From Bdellovibrionales bacterium (GTDB taxonomy: Bacteria > Bdellovibrionota > Bdellovibrionia > Bdellovibrionales > UBA1609), in NCBI GenBank assembly GCA_020435025.1, contig JAGRAG010000083.1:3861-22918 (forward strand): a stretch of DNA of 19,058 nt. The letters are read 5' to 3'. Shown here one piece after another: positions 1 through 8,247 of this stretch. The notes below the pieces were generated by a model, which saw only the letters and a list, made by a program, of their open reading frames with translations, searched no databases and had not been told where the DNA came from. Numbering within the stretch: the first letter of the stretch is position 1; every line of letters starts with the position of its first letter. The position numbers and the translations under genes were made by a program.

Positions 1-888
1 AGGTGGCGAAAAGAACATCCCAGCGTGGAACTACTGAAGTCCGGTGACAGTCCCTTATTGGAAATAGATTTGTCTTTTTCTAACACATGCAATTTAGATT
101 GCGTTATGTGCAGTTCTCAGTACTCAAATCGATGGTTAGCGATAGAAAAAGATCTTAATTTATTAGGAGCTCCCTTTCGAGGATTTGCCCATCATAAAAT
201 CAGTGACAAGGCAGTTGACGAACTGATTGAGTTAGCCCCGCAGGTTCGCCGGATAACTTTGAAAGGGGGAGAGCCTCTTTTTGATCCACAAGCTTTACGA
301 TTTTTACAAGGACTCAGTGAATCTGATTTTCACGGAGAGGTTCTGATTGTCACCAACCTGACGGCTTGGAGTGATAAAACTGCAGCGGTTCTTGCAAAGC
401 TACCGAAGGTCCATTTGGTTGTCAGTATCGATGGGGTTGGTTCCGTCTATGAGTGGATTCGTGGTGTGGCCTTTGAAACAGTAGAGGAAAATTTATTAAA
501 GGCGTTTGAAGTTCCATCCGTGTCCACTGTCACCCCCCGACTCACTCTATCGGCATACAATATACTGGGCCTGGTTGATTATTTGAAATGGATGGTGATC
601 TTCAGTGATTCTCATCCAAAAATGGAGCGAGATAATTTTTCACAATCGGTGATGAATAAAAATCTCACCAGTCGTTCGCTACCTCTTTCTTGGCGAAAGG
701 AGGTGGAAGCAGAATTTCTAAAACATCCGTCAGGACCAGATTTAATGAGTTCTACCTTGAAAAACTATTTGAATATGGCGGAAGGCTCTTTAGAAGAAAA
801 ACGGGATTTTTTAAAATGGTCAAAGTCGTTTAATACCTATCGCCAGTGTGACATCTTTGATATTCATCCAAAACTTCTCGAACTCTAA
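1..888 (+). CDS. Radical SAM protein, twitch-domain type, 5'-truncated by window edge
   Basis: The frame is open from base 1, so the start lies outside the window. The GTG at 25 is probably internal, because the residues before it (RWRKEHPS) read on without a stop. Numbering from that GTG, a CX3CX2C motif at residues 22-29 (Cys22, Cys26, Cys29) would bind the 4Fe-4S cluster that cleaves S-adenosylmethionine. GGEP at 81-84 is the SAM-contacting loop, and SIDGVG near 135 fits a core strand of the partial TIM barrel. The phrase around the motif (SNTCNLDCVMC, then a Trp) is typical of twitch-domain radical SAM proteins, which carry a further Cys cluster in the N-terminal part missing here. Substrate unknown; this group often acts in peptide modification or cell-envelope polysaccharide loci. 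Its stop overlaps the stop of the convergent ybbP-like gene, with no terminator between them. Confidence 0.85.
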   Translation, partial: RWRKEHPSVELLKSGDSPLLEIDLSFSNTCNLDCVMCSSQYSNRWLAIEKDLNLLGAPFRGFAHHKISDKAVDELIELAPQVRRITLKGGEPLFDPQALRFLQGLSESDFHGEVLIVTNLTAWSDKTAAVLAKLPKVHLVVSIDGVGSVYEWIRGVAFETVEENLLKAFEVPSVSTVTPRLTLSAYNILGLVDYLKWMVIFSDSHPKMERDNFSQSVMNKNLTSRSLPLSWRKEVEAEFLKHPSGPDLMSSTLKNYLNMAEGSLEEKRDFLKWSKSFNTYRQCDIFDIHPKLLEL

Positions 889-3407
889 GAGAGATAAGTG
901 ATAGCTCGCTTTTGTAAAGCGTGTCGAGCGATTAAATAGCTTAAAATGGCGCTAGTCAGAGAGATCAACGTAACGGGAGTGAAGATAGTCCAAAACGAAA
1001 AGACCCAAAGGCCTTCAAAGAGAATCAGTGAAAAAATATAGGAAATAAGGGAGCCTACGAGTGATCCAGAGAGTGTCGCAAATAGGGCAATAAGAAAGAA
1101 TTCTTGGGTGATCATTTTATAAATATCTGGGAGATTCATGCCCAGAATTTTTAATAAGTTAAGGTCTGATTTTCGTGCCTGAATTTGAAAGTGAACCAGT
1201 GCAAATATCACAGCTAGACCCACTATAACGATAAAAAGACTCATTGCCGAAAGAGCGGTACTCATTTGGTAGAGGATTTCTCTGATTTTTGTTACTAAGC
1301 GATCTAAATCAACTGCAGAAATATTAGGAAAGGATTTGACTAAATCTGTTTGAAATTGAATTTTCTCATTAAGCTTCATCTGAGGAATGGCTGCGAGAAA
1401 AGTTTTGGGGGCGTCTTCAAGAAGACCTGTGGGAAAGACAATAAAAAAGTTAGGTTGAAAACTCGTCCAGCGGACACGGCGCAAACTTGTGACAACCGCC
1501 TCTTGTTCGACATCCATGATATCAAACGTCACTCGATCGCCAATTTTTAAATCTAAGCGAGACGCATATCGAAACTCTAAGCTGATTTGAGGAAGTCCCT
1601 GGCCTTTATAAGGAGCTAAGGGCTCTCCTTGGATAAGGGTTTCTTGGTTGCTAAGATGGTCACTGTAGGTGATGTTGACACCTCTGTTTCGAAAACGTTG
1701 TTCGCGCTCTCCCTCTCTTGTTAATGCCGTCTGTGAGTCGATCTTGATTTCCTGACCATTTATCTTAGTCAATCGAGCCCGAATCATCGGAGAAAGTCCT
1801 AGTAGGTGAAGATCTTTTTGGCGAATAAACTCATTTAACGATGGAATCTGTTCATCTTGAATGTCAAAAAGAAACAAGCTCGGAGTGGGTCCGTGCAGTC
1901 CTCCCGAAAGCTCACTATCAAGGATCGCTTTTAAAGAGGGAATAAAAGTGACAAAAAGGGATCCGAAAAATAGAGAAAGAAAAATCGAAATGGTGCTGAT
2001 TTTGTAGCGAGAAAGATAAGTGAGGCTCAGGTGATGAAGGGAGTTTTTTAAGCGAATTTTACTTGAAATCAGGTTTAACACAAAACTGAGAGTTGGAAAT
2101 AATAAGAATATTAAGAGCATCAAAGCGACAAAAAACAGAGATCCGTTTCGAACGGAGTGACTGAGTATGCAGCTCAACCCATAAAAAAAGAGTCCTAAAG
2201 GTAAATAGGCCAGCCAATGCAGGGATCTTAAAGGCGGAGGAGACTCGTGACCTTCTTGGAAAAGATGAGAGATGGGTTGATGGATGGCCTGCCAAGCCAT
2301 CGGAAGGCTAGTGGCTAATACCCCAATAGTCCCGACTAGGATCCCGATCCAAATTGAGTAGAGGGAGTTAGATAGGGACAGTGAAAAAGGAAGTGCTTGT
2401 GACAGAATCCACTCTATAAAAGGTTTAAGTGCCTGGGAGACGAGCAGTGCTCCTGTCGTTCCTAAGAAAGATAATAGAAGTAACACTCCGACCTGACTGG
2501 CAAAGATCTCTCTACGAGTCATCCCTAACGATGAAAAAATAGCAAAACTGGTTCGGTTGTCTGCTAGATAGGTACGGTAGAGATAAAAAATTCCGACGAT
2601 CGCCAATGCCAAGGCTACTATAGAGACCAAACCTAAAAAATCGGTGAGGTAATTGACCATGCGACCGACTTGTTCCGACGCATTTTTAGGAGTGGAGACA
2701 CGTAAGGCGCTGTCGTCAATCAAATTGATCACTTGTTGAACCAAAGTTTCATCGAGAATCTGGTCAGTTTGAAAATAAGTCGTATAGAAAGCCGTACTGC
2801 CTTTTTTTATGAGACCGGCACGACTCATTCCTGTTCGTGTGATATAGATCTTGGGAGCAATGGATCCCATTTGAAACGATTGGCTTGAGTCATCAGTAAT
2901 GACATCTTTTATGGTAAAAGAGAGCGAGCCAATCTGTAAGGACTCACCCACTTGCGTTTCGAAGGCGATCAGTAGTTCTGGGTAAACAAAAATTTCATTG
3001 TCAGCCAGTGATGTTTGATGAGAGTCACCGAGTGTCTTTAAAGTCAGTCCTCCATAATAGGGAAAGTCCTTTTGAAACTCATTTAAATAGACCAAGCGAC
3101 TCATCTGTGGGCTCGTGGCCATAGAAAAGAGATCGATCATTTCAGTGGATTTTTTGGCGTTGATTTTTTCAGCAACTTTCTTTGATAAATCCGAAGACAA
3201 ACGCTTGCGACCACCCACAGAGAGGTCAGATCCTAATAGTAACTTAGACCGAGATTGAAGATGATCTTCGAATGTTTGCTTGAAATTTTCTAATAAGACA
3301 AGTCCTGAAAGACCTAATGTCATATTTAGTACAAAAAATAAGACGAAACTGGGTTTTCCAACCAGTTCTTTAAAACTGAGTTTAATCCAATTCACGCAAA
3401 ACACCAT
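885..3407 (-). CDS. ybbP: FtsX/LolC-type ABC transporter permease, YbbP-like
   Basis: Large inner-membrane permease of the MacB/FtsX superfamily, about 840-856 residues; E. coli YbbP is of similar size. It has one membrane segment near the N-terminus, a periplasmic domain, and a first three-helix FtsX block (near residues 270-400 of the longest frame). Further hydrophobic segments follow in the middle, then a second periplasmic domain and a C-terminal three-helix block. This duplicated layout is characteristic of the YbbP family. Such permeases do not form a classical channel but couple cytoplasmic ATP hydrolysis to work on periplasmic lipids or lipoproteins. The frame is open from an ATG at 3455. 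I prefer the ATG at 3407 because it leaves only a 26-base overlap with the ATPase gene and begins just before the amphipathic NWIKLSFKEL stretch. Neither start has a good ribosome site, so translational coupling is likely. Last gene of the tesA-ybbA-ybbP operon. Confidence 0.85.
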   Translation of the reverse strand: MVFCVNWIKLSFKELVGKPSFVLFFVLNMTLGLSGLVLLENFKQTFEDHLQSRSKLLLGSDLSVGGRKRLSSDLSKKVAEKINAKKSTEMIDLFSMATSPQMSRLVYLNEFQKDFPYYGGLTLKTLGDSHQTSLADNEIFVYPELLIAFETQVGESLQIGSLSFTIKDVITDDSSQSFQMGSIAPKIYITRTGMSRAGLIKKGSTAFYTTYFQTDQILDETLVQQVINLIDDSALRVSTPKNASEQVGRMVNYLTDFLGLVSIVALALAIVGIFYLYRTYLADNRTSFAIFSSLGMTRREIFASQVGVLLLLSFLGTTGALLVSQALKPFIEWILSQALPFSLSLSNSLYSIWIGILVGTIGVLATSLPMAWQAIHQPISHLFQEGHESPPPLRSLHWLAYLPLGLFFYGLSCILSHSVRNGSLFFVALMLLIFLLFPTLSFVLNLISSKIRLKNSLHHLSLTYLSRYKISTISIFLSLFFGSLFVTFIPSLKAILDSELSGGLHGPTPSLFLFDIQDEQIPSLNEFIRQKDLHLLGLSPMIRARLTKINGQEIKIDSQTALTREGEREQRFRNRGVNITYSDHLSNQETLIQGEPLAPYKGQGLPQISLEFRYASRLDLKIGDRVTFDIMDVEQEAVVTSLRRVRWTSFQPNFFIVFPTGLLEDAPKTFLAAIPQMKLNEKIQFQTDLVKSFPNISAVDLDRLVTKIREILYQMSTALSAMSLFIVIVGLAVIFALVHFQIQARKSDLNLLKILGMNLPDIYKMITQEFFLIALFATLSGSLVGSLISYIFSLILFEGLWVFSFWTIFTPVTLISLTSAILSYLIARHALQKRAITYLS

Positions 3408-4050
3408 GCTCAAGAAGAAGTCGGCGGGAGCATCTTTGGGCCAGATCTTGATCATGAGTGACCAGAATCATCGCTCGGTTTTCTTTGTTAATCAGATCAA
3501 AGAGCAAACTCATAACCGTTTCTCCGGTTTCTTCATCAAGGCTTCCACTGGGTTCATCGGCCAATAAAATATCGGGCTCGGTCACAAGGGCTCGAGCGAC
3601 CGCCACTCTTTGGCGCTCTCCCCCACTTAATTGGCTGGGGCGATGATCGGGACGATCAGAAAGACCAACGGCTGACAGAAGCTGGTCTGCTCGACTTTGA
3701 CTGTATCCAGCCTTGAGAATTTCTAAAGGCAAGCGGACATTTTCTATTGCTGTTAAGTGAGGTAAAAGATGAAAATTTTGAAAGACGATGCCCATATGTT
3801 TGGCCCGAAATCGGGTGGATTCTTCTTCGGAGAGCTTTAATATATCGGTGTTCAATAGCTCTAATTTACCAGAATCTGGACGATCGAGACCAGACAACAG
3901 AGATAAGAGCGTGCTTTTTCCGGAACCGGATCGACCTAAAATAGCGACGGTTTCACCTTGAGAGACTGAAAATGAAATGTCTTTTAATACAGACACCTCT
4001 TTGGTTCCTTGAAAAAAGGATTTGGTAATTTGACTGGACTGAAGAATCAT
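3382..4050 (-). CDS. ybbA: ABC transporter ATP-binding protein, YbbA/LolD-like
   Basis: 222-residue cytoplasmic ATPase with a complete motif set: Walker A GRSGSGKST (39-47), Q-loop Gln91 in VFQNFHLLP, signature LSGGERQR (141-148), Walker B ILLADEP (161-167, catalytic Glu166), D-loop SGSLD and H-loop His199 in VTHD. The FQNFHLLP and ADEPSGSLD wording is that of the MacB/LolD/FtsE group, which powers FtsX-type permeases. Paired with the downstream YbbP-like permease. The ATG at 4048-4050 overlaps the tesA stop in an ATGA arrangement, so translation is probably coupled. In E. coli ybbA also partners ybbP beside tesA. The exported substrate is unknown; release of lipids or toxic acyl compounds from the membrane is a reasonable guess but unproven. 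Confidence 0.93.
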   Translation of the reverse strand: MILQSSQITKSFFQGTKEVSVLKDISFSVSQGETVAILGRSGSGKSTLLSLLSGLDRPDSGKLELLNTDILKLSEEESTRFRAKHMGIVFQNFHLLPHLTAIENVRLPLEILKAGYSQSRADQLLSAVGLSDRPDHRPSQLSGGERQRVAVARALVTEPDILLADEPSGSLDEETGETVMSLLFDLINKENRAMILVTHDQDLAQRCSRRLLLEHGVLRELD

Positions 4051-4640
4051 AGTTGCCCTTTAACATAGGGATAGAGGTGGTCTGCCATGCTTTGGTGTCC
4101 TTTTTCGTTAGGATGAATGCCATCTTCTTGATTTAATGTCGGCTCTCCAGCGACCTTGTCGAGCAATTGCGGGACAAAAACGATCTTATGCCGATCAGCG
4201 ACCGACTGATACATTTTAACAAACTGTTTGCGAAACTTATTGCCATAATTAGGTGGCATACGCAGTCCACACAAAATAACTTTAATTTTGTGTTTTTTCG
4301 CAAGAGTGACCACTTCATCTAAATTCCTTTCCGTCACGTTTGGGTCGATTCCGCGAAGGCCATCATTGGCCCCTAAGGCCAAAACAAGAAGATCGGGATT
4401 GGTTTTAAGATACCACTTCAGCCTTGATTTAGCACTCGCAGAAGTTGAGCCTGAGATACTGCCATTAACGATTTTGACGGACGGAAAGCCATTAGATTTC
4501 AGCTTTTTGCCAATGAGTTCAGGATAAGAATCTTTTTTGGCAATCCCGTAACCTTCAGTAAGAGAGTCTCCTAAAAAGACAACGGTCTTTGCGGAAACAA
4601 TAGAGGGCCAAAAAACAGTTAGAAAAATCAGAAATTTCAT
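4047..4640 (-). CDS. tesA: Periplasmic SGNH esterase: thioesterase I / lysophospholipase L1
   Basis: SGNH-fold hydrolase cleaving acyl-thioesters, lysophospholipids and small esters in the periplasm. From the chosen ATG at 4638-4640 a signal peptide (MKFLIFLTVFWPSIVSA, cleavage before KTVV) leads straight into block I FLGDSLTEGYG with the nucleophilic Ser. Block II is SISGSTSA, block III is ALGANDGLRG and block V is DGIHPNEKG, supplying the Asp and His. The wording GLRG and LRMPPNYG closely matches E. coli TesA. The frame could open at a GTG at 4685, but that would put 15 polar residues before the signal peptide. A promoter-like pair also lies between the two starts and would begin transcription near 4640. 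First gene of the operon with ybbA and ybbP; divergent from the neighbour at 4689. Confidence 0.93.
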   Translation of the reverse strand: MKFLIFLTVFWPSIVSAKTVVFLGDSLTEGYGIAKKDSYPELIGKKLKSNGFPSVKIVNGSISGSTSASAKSRLKWYLKTNPDLLVLALGANDGLRGIDPNVTERNLDEVVTLAKKHKIKVILCGLRMPPNYGNKFRKQFVKMYQSVADRHKIVFVPQLLDKVAGEPTLNQEDGIHPNEKGHQSMADHLYPYVKGQL

Positions 4641-4668
4641 AGACAAAGAATAGTGGGGTTGTAATAAT
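4640..4668 (+). promoter_or_regulatory. Sigma-70-like promoter for the SGNH-like gene at 4689
   Basis: TAGACA at 4640-4645 matches the -35 consensus at 5 of 6 bases, and AATAAT at 4663-4668 matches the -10 consensus at 5 of 6, with a 17-base spacer. Transcription would start near 4675, leaving a leader of about 14 bases before the ATG at 4689 that contains a weak GGA. Confidence 0.5.
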
Positions 4669-4675
4669 TTGTCAT
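4647..4675 (-). promoter_or_regulatory. Sigma-70-like promoter for the tesA-ybbA-ybbP operon
   Basis: On the minus strand, ATGACA (4675-4670) matches the -35 box at 5 of 6 and TATTCT (4652-4647) matches the -10 box at 4 of 6, with a 17-base spacer. The predicted start falls at about 4640, on or next to the tesA ATG, so the message could be leaderless. It interleaves with the opposing promoter at 4640-4668. Confidence 0.4.
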
Positions 4676-4688
4676 CGGAATTCACTCT

Positions 4689-5876
4689 ATGTCAAAGATC
4701 AAAGTCACATTGATTGTCGTTTTTAATACATTGGTTTTATTGGGCACTGTAGAGCTCTATTTCCGATGGAATCCGGGACAAAGCAGGCCTATAGAGGCCT
4801 TGCAAAAGGAGATCACCAGTTTCGACGCACCTTATTTACGGGGAATCGATAGCAGTCGATTTGTAGGATTGGCCCCTCGATTGGAGCTGATTCGTTCTCC
4901 TTTAGATACGAGTCTTCGTTATGAAGATGGATACACCTATCTGCATAAAGATGTTAATGGTCAAGGGTACTATGCACCATCACCAAATCGAGTCTACAAA
5001 TCCGTAGAAAGGACAGCAGATGGAAAGTTAGTTTATGATATCGAGTACCAAATCGATGAATTCTCTCGTAGATTTGTCCATTCTTCCGATCCTAAGGCGT
5101 CCTATGCGTTAGCTCTTCTGGGCTGCTCTTTTGTCTATGGAGAAGGTGTGGACAATAGTGAAAGTCTTCCCTTCTACCTTCATCAGTATGTTCCGCAAGC
5201 AAATGTTTATAATCTTGGATTTCATGGCAATAGCATTGCTAATTTTCTCTATCAGGTTCAAGAGATCAAAGACCATCCGTTTTATAAAGACATTGTTGGA
5301 AAAAAACGAATTGCGATTTATGTTTTTCAAGACTTTCATTTGGATCGATTTTTTGGAACCACCCGACTTTTTAAACAAGGATGGGGTTATAAGCTTCCCT
5401 GGTTTGACTGGTCCGCAGAGAAACGTCAATTTGTATTTATGGGCCGATTTAAAGAGAGATACAGTCTATTTCATAGAGCTTTGACTTTTTTTTCAAAAAC
5501 GGCAACTGCGCAGGCATTACGAAGCGATTTTCCTTTACTCAAAAAGCAAAGCACGGATGAGTACGCTCAGGCTATTTTAGAAGTGCGTCGACTGTTACAA
5601 GAGAAAAAAGGATTCGATGACCTTCTTGTCGTTGCAAGTCCCTTTAACTATGACCCATTATCAGAAAAAGTAGTCCACTCTTTAAAGCAAAATGGCGTGA
5701 CCGTATTTGATTATTCTAAGGTTTCCATCATTGAACTTTTAAAAGGAAACCAAAGTCTCGCCTATGACGGGCATCCGTCAGGATATGGCAATGATCTTCT
5801 GGCTCAGTTGATAGCAAGAGATTGGAGACGATGGACTATAGAAAACCCAGCGACCGTTGGTCAAAACGATCGCTAG
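4689..5876 (+). CDS. Membrane-anchored or secreted SGNH/GDSL-like hydrolase
   Basis: 395 residues. A hydrophobic N-terminal segment (about residues 5-20, KVTLIVVFNTLVLLGTVEL) without a clear cleavage site suggests a signal anchor with the rest in the periplasm. The second half resembles SGNH hydrolases: LLGCSFVYGEG around Ser147 replaces the usual GDS, GFHGNS gives block II Gly and Asn, and YDGHPSGYG supplies Asp360 and His362 as in DxHP-type members. The block III GxND motif is not evident. The likely role is an esterase or deacetylase acting on envelope glycan or lipid, but the substrate is unknown. There is no strong ribosome site before the ATG. It is head-to-head with tesA, another SGNH enzyme of a clearly different subfamily, and converges on the Cys-rich protein gene ending at 5907. 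Confidence 0.7.
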   Translation: MSKIKVTLIVVFNTLVLLGTVELYFRWNPGQSRPIEALQKEITSFDAPYLRGIDSSRFVGLAPRLELIRSPLDTSLRYEDGYTYLHKDVNGQGYYAPSPNRVYKSVERTADGKLVYDIEYQIDEFSRRFVHSSDPKASYALALLGCSFVYGEGVDNSESLPFYLHQYVPQANVYNLGFHGNSIANFLYQVQEIKDHPFYKDIVGKKRIAIYVFQDFHLDRFFGTTRLFKQGWGYKLPWFDWSAEKRQFVFMGRFKERYSLFHRALTFFSKTATAQALRSDFPLLKKQSTDEYAQAILEVRRLLQEKKGFDDLLVVASPFNYDPLSEKVVHSLKQNGVTVFDYSKVSIIELLKGNQSLAYDGHPSGYGNDLLAQLIARDWRRWTIENPATVGQNDR

Positions 5877-5906
5877 TGGTTTAAAGTGGTAGGTAAGACT
5901 TGAGGA

Positions 5907-7964
5907 CTATCGGGACCCATCCACATCCGTCGGTGAAGGCTCACCGTAGCGGACTCTGTGTCCTAAACTGCTGTCTTGATCCGCATTCAGTTGTGGACAA
6001 CCAGCTTTTAGGGAATAAGTGTACCTCATGGATTCTAGAGGAAAGACCTTTCCAAGATCGTGAACTTTATTGTTGGAATCATCACTGCATTTCATGTTTT
6101 CAATATCGAAACTTCCATACTCGGTTGAGTGAGGTCCGGAGTGAGCGGTGATGTGTCGATGTCCATCTTTAAAGGTTGCTTTGAGGCTTTTGTTTTTTGG
6201 AGATACTGATTGAATAGAGACACTGTTCTTATCATATGTTATTTTTGCGATGGTCTTACCTTCACTGTCACGTAGCTCTCTTGTACGCACAGCGCCGGCA
6301 GGGCCTACTGTAATATCTTGCAGGTTGGTCAGCCCCGTTCCACAGGTTCTGTCGACAAGCGGCTCTGTTGCTAAATTGAGCATGTCATCCAGAGCGGCTT
6401 GACAGCCTTTAAGTGTATCCGGTGAGCAGGATGTCTCTGATGTTTGGATTCGAGAAAGATGTTCGAGGATGCTGCGAAGAGAGCCATTTTGAGAGGATCG
6501 AGAGACTTGCAATTCTTGGCTGTAATGAGTTCTCAGTTGCACGACCATTTCTTTAAAACCTGAAAAATAGGTTTTGCAGTCTTGCTCATAGACTTTTTTG
6601 CAAAGTTCGTAGAGGGCCTCTCCTTTTTCTTGTTCTAATTTAGAAAGAGCCGCGTTGTCCAGGCTCCCATTCGGAAAGGCTCCGTCACTGAGGGTTTGGA
6701 ACTCAGTGAAGGAAGGAGCCCACAGAAGAGAGTCTCCTCCATGACAGTTGGGCTTCATCCAATCGGCTAAGGGTTTCTCACAGGCTTTAAGGGCTTTGGA
6801 CTCCGGACAATTGCCTTGTGGACAGAGTCCAGAGTTCACCGAAGCCTTTGAGTTTTTTAGTTGGGTGAGTTGGGCCATCATCTTTCCTGCGAATCCATCT
6901 GCACAACTGACATAGTCCGTACACTTCACAACGTCTGATTCCTCAATGAATTTCTTAATGGCATCCGAGTAAGTCTTATATCGAGCCTTAGGTGCAGTAA
7001 TCTCTTGGCAGAGTTCGCTTTTGTTGTTGAGATAGAACCGATGTGTCGTTCCCATCCCGTCTTTGACAGAAAAATGAAGGTCGGCACTCTCCTCACCACA
7101 AAGACCTAGCGACACAGTGAGGTGTTCTGAGAAAGAGGCGTCATCGATTTTTAATTGAGGATCCCCTGATCCCTTATCTCCCGGCGATTCATTTTGACAT
7201 TGAATTCCCACGGGCTCTGGAGCTGCGGGTGGGTTCTGGGAATCGCCTTGACCTGTTTGATGGGCTGGAGCTGGAACGACAGAAGCCGCTGCTGCCGGAG
7301 CGCTCGGATCATAGAGTTTGCGAACCTTGTCGAGTTGCTCTTGGAAGAGAGCACAAGGTTCCTTTTGCGAAGCTTTTTTAGGAGGAGAACAAAGTGTGGT
7401 GTTGATTTTTTCAAGATCTGTCTTAATCCGTTCGTACTGTTCCTGAGAGGGAATCCCTTGGACCTCTTGATTTTGTGCGGCTGTGTGACAGCGCTGGGAT
7501 AAATCAGTGATTTTTTCTCTTAAGACACAGACGTTTCCATAAATTTGACCACATTGGAAAAATTTATTTGGGTCATCTGCTCCGCCATCGCACTTTGCAC
7601 CCCGTCCTTTGGTGTTACATGGTCCTCCATAAGTCGGCCGAGCCATTCCACCAATCACACACCAAGATTCATCTAAAGCGTAGGCGTTTGGAAAAAGGAG
7701 AGACCAAACATCGGCGTAATCTTTTCGCTTCCGATTTTTATTCATCTGATTTTCAAACTGATAGGTGATGTTTTGAATCTTTTTGATGTACTTTACTTGG
7801 TGGGCGCGGGTGAGTTTTCGAAACTGATGGTACGGTAGCAGTAGTTGATAAGAAGAGATTTTGTGTCTTTTGGGCTTAAGTAATGGCTTGGCTTCGGCTA
7901 CCGGAGCTGCAAATACCGCAGTTATAAATAAGAGAGACAAAATGAGGCTGAGGACAGACTTCAT
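5907..7964 (-). CDS. Large Cys-rich secreted protein of unknown function
   Basis: 685 residues with a classical signal peptide (first 25 or so residues, likely cut after AEA). A basic stretch follows at 30-80 (KPKRHK, KKIQ, NKNRKRK). A compact Cys cluster comes next: WCVIGG at 102, then Cys116, Cys125, Cys138, Cys146 and Cys159. Residues of roughly 222-250 are a Pro/Ala-rich linker. The C-terminal two-thirds hold further paired cysteines (CTDYVSC, CPQGNC, CKKVYEQDC), as expected for disulfide-bonded periplasmic or extracellular proteins. I recognise no enzymatic motif; similar Cys clusters after WCV/WCI occur in uncharacterised Bdellovibrio-type secreted proteins (recollection, not a search). 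The ATG at 7964 has AAGGA eight bases upstream. Monocistronic, divergent from the small-protein cassette at 8248, and convergent with the SGNH-like gene 30 bases from its end. Confidence 0.75.
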   Translation of the reverse strand: MKSVLSLILSLLFITAVFAAPVAEAKPLLKPKRHKISSYQLLLPYHQFRKLTRAHQVKYIKKIQNITYQFENQMNKNRKRKDYADVWSLLFPNAYALDESWCVIGGMARPTYGGPCNTKGRGAKCDGGADDPNKFFQCGQIYGNVCVLREKITDLSQRCHTAAQNQEVQGIPSQEQYERIKTDLEKINTTLCSPPKKASQKEPCALFQEQLDKVRKLYDPSAPAAAASVVPAPAHQTGQGDSQNPPAAPEPVGIQCQNESPGDKGSGDPQLKIDDASFSEHLTVSLGLCGEESADLHFSVKDGMGTTHRFYLNNKSELCQEITAPKARYKTYSDAIKKFIEESDVVKCTDYVSCADGFAGKMMAQLTQLKNSKASVNSGLCPQGNCPESKALKACEKPLADWMKPNCHGGDSLLWAPSFTEFQTLSDGAFPNGSLDNAALSKLEQEKGEALYELCKKVYEQDCKTYFSGFKEMVVQLRTHYSQELQVSRSSQNGSLRSILEHLSRIQTSETSCSPDTLKGCQAALDDMLNLATEPLVDRTCGTGLTNLQDITVGPAGAVRTRELRDSEGKTIAKITYDKNSVSIQSVSPKNKSLKATFKDGHRHITAHSGPHSTEYGSFDIENMKCSDDSNNKVHDLGKVFPLESMRYTYSLKAGCPQLNADQDSSLGHRVRYGEPSPTDVDGSR

Positions 7965-8247
7965 AGGTAGGTTCCTTATCTTTATGTTCTCATTTTAGAT
8001 TACCTACATTTATACTTTTATATGAGAACCTGATTGAAAAGTTCGGACCAATGTCGGTGTTTTAATGACATAGATCGAGGTCCGAGTTCCTCTACATTCA
8101 GCCAAGAGATCTTCGTTTTTCGAAAATCATTGTACGATACTCACACTGGATTCGTGCTATAGAGGATGTTGCCAATTGTGGCACAAGGGCTGCAATGAAC
8201 TGAGATGGGCAAAAGTAAACTCAAGAGCTCATTTTAAGAAGGAAAAA
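7965..8247. promoter_or_regulatory. Divergent intergenic region with nested inverted repeats
   Basis: 283 bases between divergent genes, so both promoters must lie here. GTTCTCAT at 7986-7993 and ATGAGAAC at 8022-8029 form an 8-base inverted repeat with a 28-base spacer, starting 22 bases before the minus-strand gene. TCGGACC (8043-8049) and GGTCCGA (8079-8085) enclose a second pair, ATGTC (8051-8055) and GACAT (8067-8071), giving a nested hairpin or double operator. TTTTCGAAAA near 8117-8126 is a perfect 10-base palindrome, and TATAGA at 8158-8163 could be a plus-strand -10 box. No convincing small ORF seen. Confidence 0.4.

Noticed and set aside
2059..2295. 78-codon minus-strand frame inside the permease gene
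   Set aside because: A shadow of the permease in another frame; the permease frame carries clear membrane segments and family layout.
3408..3455. Upstream ATG at 3455 for the YbbP-like permease
   Set aside because: It would overlap the ATPase gene by 74 bases and has no ribosome site. It is not excluded; the ATG at 3407 is only the better fit.
8176..8247. Upstream extension of the small secreted protein to 8176
   Set aside because: It adds 24 polar residues before a normal signal peptide, and the ATG at 8248 has a good ribosome site.
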